This document shows positions 56,016-64,000 of a DNA stretch of 64,000 nt, one piece after another. Each line of letters opens with the position of its first letter. Position 1 is the stretch's first letter. This DNA comes from Stomorhina lunata (Eukaryota; Arthropoda; Insecta; Diptera; Rhiniidae): positions 120,800,418-120,864,417 of the forward strand of contig OW121741.1 of assembly GCA_933228675.1 (NCBI GenBank). Reading direction: 5' to 3'. Below the pieces are notes generated by a model. That model was not told the origin of the DNA and searched no databases. It saw nothing but the letters and a program-made list of their open reading frames with translations. The position numbers and the translations under genes are program-made.

Positions 56016-56505
56016 TTTATTGGAAAGTCCAAGTAGATTCAATTGTAGCACTCTAAAAAATCAAAGTCAAGGCTTAATCAAATTGTATTATAAACTCCAG
56101 ATTAAACTTTGTTTTTTTTTTTTTTTTTCTAAGAAATGTAACACTCAGGCAAATACTGCCTTTGCAATTGTATTAAGTGTACATGTGACAGCGCATAGGG
56201 AAAGGGACCTACTACACAAAACAAGAAGTAGGGACGACCTACGCGTTTTCAATGTTGACCAACACGTTCATGACGTCATGAAATACGAATTGGGTTACTT
56301 TTATTTGAAATGGGATAGTATAGAGATGGTGAAAAGGAGATATAAAGCTTAATATTATTTAACATCATAATTGCACGTAATGTCTATTGTAATAATTGCT
56401 GTTGTTGTCATTTAGACGCAATATTTTAAGCTTTTTCTTCTATAGCCAATTTTATTTCTTTAACATTTTATTAGGAGTTAAAAATTACAGTAACTGATGT
56501 TGCCG
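56016..56505. other. Sequence with a 110-codon unsupported frame
   Basis: The frame at 56020-56352 has an unusually balanced second half (GACCAACACGTTCATGACG...) but starts inside satellite S and has no recognisable domain. May be a fragment of a mobile element. Confidence 0.35.
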
Positions 56506-56506
56506 T

Positions 56507-56585
56507 GACTGGGGATCGAACCTAGGCCGAAAATGATACGTTATGCTTTGTAGTCGACGTGCTAACCAACTAAGCTACAACACCT
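56507..56585 (-). repeat. tRNA-like fragment (A and B boxes)
   Basis: On the minus strand TAGCTTAGTTGG fits the pol III A box and GGTTCGATCCC the B box, with GTTAGCACGTCGACTAC between. The boxes are about 43 bases apart, more than a type I tRNA allows, and the intervening part does not fold into a clear anticodon and variable arm. A tRNA pseudogene or SINE head is more likely than a working tRNA. Confidence 0.55.
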
Positions 56586-56599
56586 TCTGTTGTCTAATT

Positions 56600-57840
56600 A
56601 GATCGTCGATCTTAGTCTAAATTGTGAGAATACCGTTACATATAAAAAAATATTTTCAAAAATGATCATAAGTTTCTTTATATTCATTATAGCAACTAAA
56701 AATTGCTATAGTCGGTCAAGACCTACTATTTAATACCTTTAAAATCGCAATATTTTTTCAAATATCTCTAAAATTATGGGTTTAGTATTTTTCTCAAATG
56801 TATTCGTAGAAGCACAATACATGTATCATGTGGAGGGTTAAATCATGTTTCAATCAGACAGAAACTAACTAAAAATATAGAAATCTGAAAATAAATATAG
56901 CTATACCACATTACCGGCACTTTCTCTACCTCTAGTAAACAATTCAATTTATTGAAATTAAAATATTCTCACTATAAATGGAATACAATTTATTTTCAAT
57001 ATCTTTCACCTCATCATGATAAAATTTACCCAAACAAACTTAATTATTTGAAAAGAGAATATTGCATAAAAAGCAAACTATATACCATTCATTTTTCAAC
57101 ACAGTTTTCATTCTAAAAATACAATTTTCCCAATTGACACTCAACACACAAAAACAAATATTAAATTGAATATTTTCAATATTCCTCTTCTCTATTAATA
57201 GTAACAAACAAATCTATTTTTTGATGCACTCAAACATAAATAAATATTTGACCTAAATATTTTCTCGTTCAAATTAAAATTGTACCCTTCAAAATAATTT
57301 CTAAAGCTATTCAAATAATTAATCATTTCAATTTCAAATTCAATAACGATCTAGTGAATTAAGAAAAATTATGAAGTAGAGTAATGAACGTAAATGAAGA
57401 ATGAAGAAATAAAATATTAAAAATTATAATAATTTCACAATCTGTTAGATTCATTATGTTCAATATGAAAACAATTTTAACTTTATTCCAATTCATTGAA
57501 CATTTTAAATTATATTAAACATAACATTGGAAAAACTTTAAGAAGTTTTTTAAACCATATAAGAAGTCTCGTGATGTCTTTGGCACCATAAAACGTTACC
57601 GTGATTCCTGTTGGTGACTCATTCCCCTACAAGTTTTTTTTTGGCTTTACATACAAAAATTATTGTTAAAAATACATTTTGAATAAAAAATCTATAAATG
57701 AGTTTTATTTGTTGAGATTAAAGAAATAAACGCAGAGATTTATGTCTGAACGAATAGGTAAATTTAAAATATACTGTAACGAATTGTTTGGTCAAGCTTG
57801 GAAACTATTTCGTTATTGATGTCAAAATATTTTGTAAATT
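56600..57840. other. Intergenic sequence with a family R-like fragment
   Basis: GCTATAGTCGGTCAAGACC near 56704 and CAATCAGACAGAAAC near 56852 resemble phrases of the interspersed family R. The rest is AT-rich unique sequence. Confidence 0.45.
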
Positions 57841-59580
57841 TTTTTTAAGATAATTATATATTAAAAAAAATTTTTTAGGTCAAACAACTTTCCTTAGACA
57901 AAATTTTCTAAAGAAAAGTTTTGATGTCAAAAAATTTTCCAAAGAAAAATTTTTGATGTCCAACAAATTTTTAATTTCAAAAAAATGTTTAATGTCAGAA
58001 AAATTTTTAAAGAAAAATTTTTGATGTCAAAAAAAATTTCTAAAGAAAAATTTTGATGTCAAAAAATTTTCGAAAGAAAAGAAAAATTTTTGATATCAAA
58101 AAATTTTGTAAAGAAAAATTTTTGATGTAAAAAAAATTTCTAAAGAAAAATTTTGATCTCAAAAAAAATTTTTAAAGAAAAATTTTTGATGTCAAAGAAA
58201 ATTTCTAAAGAAAAACTTTGATGTCAAAAAATTCTCTAAAAAAAAAAAATTTTGATGTCAAAAAATTTTCGAAAGAAAAATTGTAGATGTCAAAAAATTT
58301 TCTAAAGAAAAATTTTGATCTCAAAAAATTTGCTAACGAAAAATTGTTGATCTCAAAAAATTTTCGAAATAAAAAAAATACTGTCAAAAAATTTTTTAAG
58401 GAAGAATTTTTGATGTCAAAAAATTTTCTAAAGAAAAATTTTTGATATCAACAAATTTTGTAAAGAAAAATTTTTGATGTAAAAAAATTTTCTAAAGAAA
58501 AATTTCGATCTCTAAAGAAAAATTTTTGATGGCAAAAAATTTTTGACGGCAAAAAATTTTCTAAAGAAAAATTTTCTAAAGAAAAATTTTTGATGTCAAA
58601 AAATTTTCTAAAGAAAAATTTTGATCTCAAAAAATTTGCTAAAGAAAAATTTTTGATGTCAAAAAATTTTCGAAATAAAAAAAATTTAATGTCAAAAAAT
58701 TTTTTAAGGAAAAATTTTTGATTTAAAAAAATTTTCTAAGGAAAAATTTTTGATATCAAAAAATTTTGTAAAGAAAAATTTTTGATGTAAAAAAATTTTC
58801 TAAAGAAAAATTTCGATCACTAAAGAAAAATTTTTGAAGTCAAAAAATTTTCTAAAGAAAAATTTCGATGTCAAAAAATTTTCTAAAGAAAAATATTTGA
58901 TATTTTTGATGTCAAAAAATTTTCTAAAGAAAAATTGTTGATGTAAAAAAATTTTCTAAAGAAAAATTTTTGATGTCAAAAAATTTTCTAAAGAAAAATT
59001 TTTGTTTTAAAAAAATTTTCTAGGAAAAATTTTTGATTTCAAAAAATTTTCTAAAGAAAAATTTTTGATGTCAAAAAAATTTCTAAAGAAAAATGTTTGA
59101 TGTCAAAAAAATTTCTAAAGAAAAATGTTTGATGTCAAAAAAATTTCTAAAGAAAAATTTTTGATGTCAAAAAAATTTCTAAAGAAAAATTTTTGATGTC
59201 AAAAAAATTTCTAAAGAAAAATTTTTGATGTCAAAAAAATTTCTAAAGAAAAATTTTTGATGTCAAAAAATTTTCTAAAGAAAAATTTTTGATGTCAAAA
59301 AATTTTCTAAAGAAAAATTTTTGATGTCAAAAAATTTTCTAAAGAAAAATTTTTGATGTCAAAAAATTTTCTAAAGAAAAATTTTTGATGTAAAAACAAT
59401 TTTCTAAAGAAAAATTTTTGATGTCAAAAAATTTTCTAAAGAAAAATTTTTGATGTCAACAAATTTTCTAAAGAAACATTTTTTAACTTAACAAATTTTC
59501 TTTAGAACATTTTTGATGTCAACAAATTTTCTAAAGAAAAATTTTTAAAGTCAACAAATTTTCTTTTAAAGTTTTCAGTA
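57841..59580. repeat. 32-bp TTGATGTCAAAAAATTTTCTAAAG array
   Basis: About 50 copies. The unit combines TTTTTGATGTCAAAAAA, TTTTCTAAAG and AAAAA, and the period is 32 bp (for example 59163 to 59195). Most uniform at 59050-59460. The same unit in reverse complement forms 60.8-62.5 kb. Reading frames at 58205-58630 on the minus strand are read-through. Confidence 0.95.
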
Positions 59581-60770
59581 GAAAAAATATTTTTTTTATA
59601 AATTAAATTGAGTTAAAAACATATCGTACTCTTATGATAAATAAACGCATGTAATTTAAACTTATTTTAAAAACATCTTCAAACCGTATTCAAAACGGAT
59701 AACAAAAACCCTCGGGCTGTATTTATTGAAACTTATTTTAAAATTTTCTTCGTTTTTCTGTATTTGTTTGAGTTCTAAGTTGACAAGAGAAAATTGATTT
59801 TCCGGTGTTAGAGACATAAACACCATCAACAGCAGCGACAACGACAACAATATTAAGAGATAAAAAGAAATAATATATTTTTTTACATTTTAAAAAAAGA
59901 AGACGCTTCTTAAAATTTTTTTTTAACGAAAATATTCAATTTTCTTTTATTTCATTCTTGTTATTTTTGTATTTTAATCTTTGGTGAAAGAAATTTTCAA
60001 AAAAGACCGACACGACGTGGAAAGAAATTTTGTATGCAAAAGCGTCTATAAAATTTAATGCTGCATTGCTAAGCGCCAAAATGAAATTTTTTGTAATCGG
60101 GGCTGTCTCCGTCAACATCGTCCGTCTGTCCGTCCGTTTTCTATGCCCCATGCTACACATCTTTAGGGCTTTGTGCCAACAAGTATAAAATATTTTCTTT
60201 TATTTTATTTTAAGTATTTTCACTTTATTCATGCTCTACCTTGTTTGGTGAAATTAGAAAAAGTAAGAAGCAAAAAAAAAACGAGAAAATATATTCATGA
60301 ATAAATGAAAGAAAAACCACTATTATGTGTACGAAGGTTTAATTTTGTATATTTAAGAGGATGGTAAATAGCAGGAAATTGAAAGAATAAAATCATTACT
60401 TCTATAGAAATTTATTTTCGGCATCAATCATTTTGCCGAAGAAAATTTTCATATTATTAAAAAGTTTAATATAAGTGTATTACACTATGATGCCAATTTA
60501 TTACAATTATTTATTATTGTAATCTACATTTTTGTATAGACCATCCATTCATCATCATCAGGAGGAGTATCCCAAATTCTAAACAGATCGAAAACCACGT
60601 ATCATATCTTATTTGAAAGACAAAATAAATACGAATTATATTGTTTACACAAATATAAACGTAAAGCAAAGACAACCATCTTAACAGAACTGAACACACA
60701 AACGTTTTTCCGTAGTATCTCCGGCAAAATTGTCTATAAAAAAGATTTCATTTTTAAATGTTTCAATATT
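59581..60770. other. Spacer between inverted arrays
   Basis: Unique, mildly more balanced sequence (for example GACAACGACAACAA near 59838 and GTCCGTCTGTCCGTCCG near 60120). Three short minus-strand frames (59662-59850, 59936-60160, 60514-60699) show no domain. Forms the loop region of the giant inverted repeat. Confidence 0.5.
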
Positions 60771-62600
60771 AAAATTTTACCATAGAAATTTTTTCTTTAG
60801 AAAATTTTTTGACATCAAAAATCTTTCTTTAGAAATTTTTTTCACATCAAAAATTTATCTTTAGAAAATTTTTTCATCACATCAAAAATTTTTCTTTCGA
60901 AATTGACATCAAAAATTTTCAAAATTAAAATTTTTTATATAAATAATTTATATAGAAATTTTTTTAATAAATTTTGTATAGAACTTTTTCATTAGAAAAT
61001 TGTTTGACATAAAAAATGTTTCTTTCGAAAATTTTTTTGCATCAAAAATTCGTTTTTAGAAAATTTTTTGGCATCAAAAATTTTCAAAATTTAAATTTTT
61101 CTATACAAACAATTTCTATAGAATTTTTAATTTTTTATAGAAACTTATTCTTAACAATTTTTTGAACATACAAAAGTTTTCTTTAGAAAATTTTTTGACG
61201 CAAAAATTTTTCTTTAGAAAATTTTTTGATATCAAAAATTTTTCTTTTAAAAATTTTTCTACATCAAAAATTTTTCTTTAGAAATTTTTTTTGACATCAA
61301 AAATTTTTCTTTACAAAATTTTTTGACATCAAAAATTTTTCTAAAGATAATTTATTGACATCAAAATTTTTCTAAAGATAATTTATTGACATCAAAATTT
61401 TTCTTTAGAAAATTTTTTTACATCAAAAATTTTTCTTTAGAAATTTTTTTGACATCAAAAATTTTTCTTTAGAAAATTTTTTGACATCAAAAACTTTTCT
61501 TTACAAAATTTTTTGACATCAAAATTTTTCAAAATTAAAATTTTTCTATACAAAAAATTTCTATAGAAATTTTTTTTTAATTTTGTATTGAAATTTTTTT
61601 TTTAATTTTGTATAGAAATTTTTCTAAAGAAAATTTTTCTTTAGAAAATTTCTCGACGACAGAAAATTATCTTTAAAAAATTTTTTGATATCAAAAATGT
61701 TTCTTTAGAACATTTTTTGCATCAACAATTTTTTGACATCGATAATTTTTCTTTAGAAATTTTTTTGACATCAAAAATTTTTCTTTAGAAAAATTTTTGA
61801 CATCAAAAACTTTTCTTTACAAAATTTTTTGACATCAAAATTTTTCAAAATTAAAATTTTTCTATACAAAAAATTTCGATATAAATTTTTTTTTTAATTT
61901 TGTATTGAAAATTTTTTTTTTAATTTTGCATAGAAATTTTTCTAAAGAAAATTTTTCTTTAGAAAACTTCTCGACGACAGAAAATTGTCTTTAAAAAATT
62001 TTTTGACATCAAAAATGTTTCTTTAGAACATTTTTTGCATCAACAATTTTTTGACATCGATAATTTTTCTTTAGAAATTTTTTTGACATCAAAAATTTTT
62101 CTTTAGAAAATTTTTTGACATCAAAAACTTTTCTTTACAAAATTTTTTGACATCAAAATTTTTCAAAATTAAAATTTTTCTATACAAAAAATTTCTATAG
62201 AAATTTTTTTTTAATTTTGTATTGAAATTTTTTTTTTAATTTTGTATAGAAATTTTTCTAAAAAAAATTTTTCTTTAGAAAATTTCTCGACGACAGAAAA
62301 TTGTCTTTAAAAAATTTTTTGACATCAAAAATGTTTTTTTAGAACATTTTTTGCATCAACAATTTTTTGACATCGATAATTTTTCTTTGAAAATTTTTTT
62401 CGACATGAAAAATTTTTCTTTAGAAAATTTAGTGACATAAAAAAATTTTTCTTTAGAAAATTTTTTGACATTTTTGATGTCAAAAATTTTTCTTTAGAAA
62501 ATTTTTGATGTCAAAAATATTTCGTTAGAAAATTTTTGATGTCAAAAATATTTCGTTAGAAAATATTTCGTTAGAAAATTTTTGATATCTTTTAAAAAAT
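60771..62600. repeat. GACATCAAAAATTTTTCTTTAG array, reverse of 57.8-59.6 kb
   Basis: Reverse-complement form of the preceding array's unit (CTTTAGAAAA, TTTTTTGACATCAAAAA). A higher-order block is repeated three times: TCTCGACGACAGAAAAT at 61651, 61969 and 62285, a period of about 317 bp. Between 62470 and 62580 the orientation flips back (TTTTTGATGTC). Confidence 0.94.
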
Positions 62601-63030
62601 TTTTTTTTGTCAATATCAACATTTTTTTATAGGAAATTTTTTTTCAAAAAAGATTTTATTATTAAAATTTTTCTATAGAAAATTTTGCAATATCCAAAAT
62701 GTTTCTATAGAAAAATTTTTTTAATATTAAAATTTGACTATAGACATTTTTCAATATTAAAATTTTTTATAGGGAATTCTTCAATATTAAAATTTTGTTA
62801 TTAAAATTTCTCTATAGAAAAAAAAATAATTTTTCTATAAGATTTCATTTTAAAATTTTTCTATAGAAAATTTTTCAATATTAAAATTTCTCTATAGAAA
62901 ATTGTTCAATATTAAAATTTTTCAATTGAAAATTTTTCAATATTTATTTTTTTAATTTTCAATAAAAAAATTTTTCAATTTTAAAATATTACTATCAAAA
63001 GTTTTTCATAGAAAATTTTTTGTTTGAAAA
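62601..63030. repeat. TTCAATATTAAAATTTTTCTATAG array
   Basis: About 14 diverged copies with a period near 30, related by its TTTTTCTATAGAAAA core to the other arrays. Confidence 0.8.
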
Positions 63031-64000
63031 TAACGATTACACTCCTTTACAAAATTTCCTTCAAACTATAATTTTCGTTATTAGTTGTTATGCATTAGGG
63101 AATTGTTGTTCTTATAAGTTCTTGACTTTATTAAAGGTGAAAAAATTTGCACAGGGTGAGGCTTTAGTTGTTGTATTATTTATTTAAATTTATGTAATTT
63201 CAAAAAATGTGTCCATTTCCAAAGTACGAGTATTACTTTCCTTTACAGCTAAGCAGGCACTTTTCCTTTAAAGAATTTTTATTTTTAGATATTTTTGCGT
63301 CTGCGGTTTAACCGCGTAGAATTTTCATTTTGAAAAGGAAACAATTTATGTTAAAATTTAGCAAAAGATTTTTATTTTTTTCTGTTCTTAACAAAATAAG
63401 AAAAAAATATTTCATCTAGAAGCATTTAATTGGTAATTAAATGCATTCGTCAAGCCATCAAATTAGCTCTTTAAATAGAAAACCAAAAATATTTTCAGGA
63501 AAATGAAAATAAAATTAGAATAAAAACAACTTCCTGAAATAATTGTAATTTAGGAGGAAAAGGTGATATTTTGTAGCAAATAGATAAAATGGGAAATACA
63601 TAATACTCCCTTGAAATTTTTGTGCTTATGTCTGAAACCAGTTCCATAAAGTTGCAGTACTAGCTATACAGACTAATTTTTAAAACTTATATCTCCACAA
63701 AAGTTTTAGAAATTTACTTCATTTCAAAATTATTAACTAAAGTAAATATGGGCGTGGCCTAATTCAAATCCGCCTTAATTAATCAATTTATTAGGCTCGC
63801 ATTCACTAGAAGCTAATGCAACCGTTAGTTTCAGCTATGGTGGTATTTTCAAACTTCTTAAATTTTTTTTAAATATTTTTAATTCCAAAACTTGTGTAGT
63901 TAATCGACATTTTTGTTGTAAAACATGTTTTACAAACTTTCAAATCAATTTTGTTGTAAATTAATGACTTTGTGCTATTGGATTATATTAAAAAATATAA
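63031..64000. other. Right edge: unique AT-rich sequence
   Basis: No coding frame, repeat or RNA gene recognised. CGTCTGCGGTTTAACCGCG at 63298-63316 contains a small hairpin (GCGGTTTAACCGC). Confidence 0.45.

Noticed and set aside
56507..56585. Functional tRNA gene on the minus strand
   Set aside because: A-to-B box distance is too long for a type I tRNA and stems do not close; recorded as a tRNA-like fragment instead.
58205..58630. Minus-strand frames of FFRKFF type
   Set aside because: Read-through of the 32-bp array.

Overview
The window is about 80% A+T, has introns and carries one clear protein-coding host gene, a Dock/Nck adaptor on the minus strand. Its exon sequences match my memory of Drosophila Dock almost residue for residue. 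The surrounding DNA is full of Tc1/mariner, hAT-like and non-LTR debris and very long AT-rich minisatellites. Together these point to a fly genome, probably a large, repeat-rich one such as a calyptrate (blowfly or house-fly type). The species cannot be read from the sequence.

Host gene. Five exons (30291-29871, 26493-26289, 20183-19838, 19767-19300, 19215-19006) join with consensus GT/AG sites and matching phases. They give a 549-residue protein, or 416 residues from an internal ATG. The order is a low-complexity His/Gln/Ser N-terminus, three SH3 domains, a Gly-rich linker and an SH2 domain. Introns 1 and 2 (3.4 and 6.1 kb) are filled with tandem arrays and transposon debris; introns 3 and 4 are 70 and 84 bp.

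Layout. 0-19 kb lies downstream of dock and holds 31-bp-period arrays (0.2-2.5, 10.8-12.6 and 16.4-17.9 kb), short palindromic elements, a long interspersed repeat (7.0-8.7 kb) and two dead mariner copies, one split by a 610-bp hAT-like insert. 19-30.3 kb is dock. 30.3-45 kb is dominated by further arrays, the largest at 41.1-44.3 kb. 45-56 kb carries a different, longer-period satellite in both orientations, interrupted by a nearly intact DD37E Tc1/mariner element (49954-51249) with its TA duplication. It also holds tRNA-derived fragments, small MITEs and a stretch with a recurring TGACGGACGCTACA motif. 57.8-62.6 kb is a giant inverted pair of arrays.

About a third of the window is tandem arrays whose unit is nearly always close to 31 bp and shares an A4T4 / CTATAG vocabulary although the sequence differs between arrays. 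That shared design, its inverted and higher-order arrangements and its recurring flanks are the most unusual features here. No rRNA, canonical tRNA, CRISPR array or second host gene could be supported.
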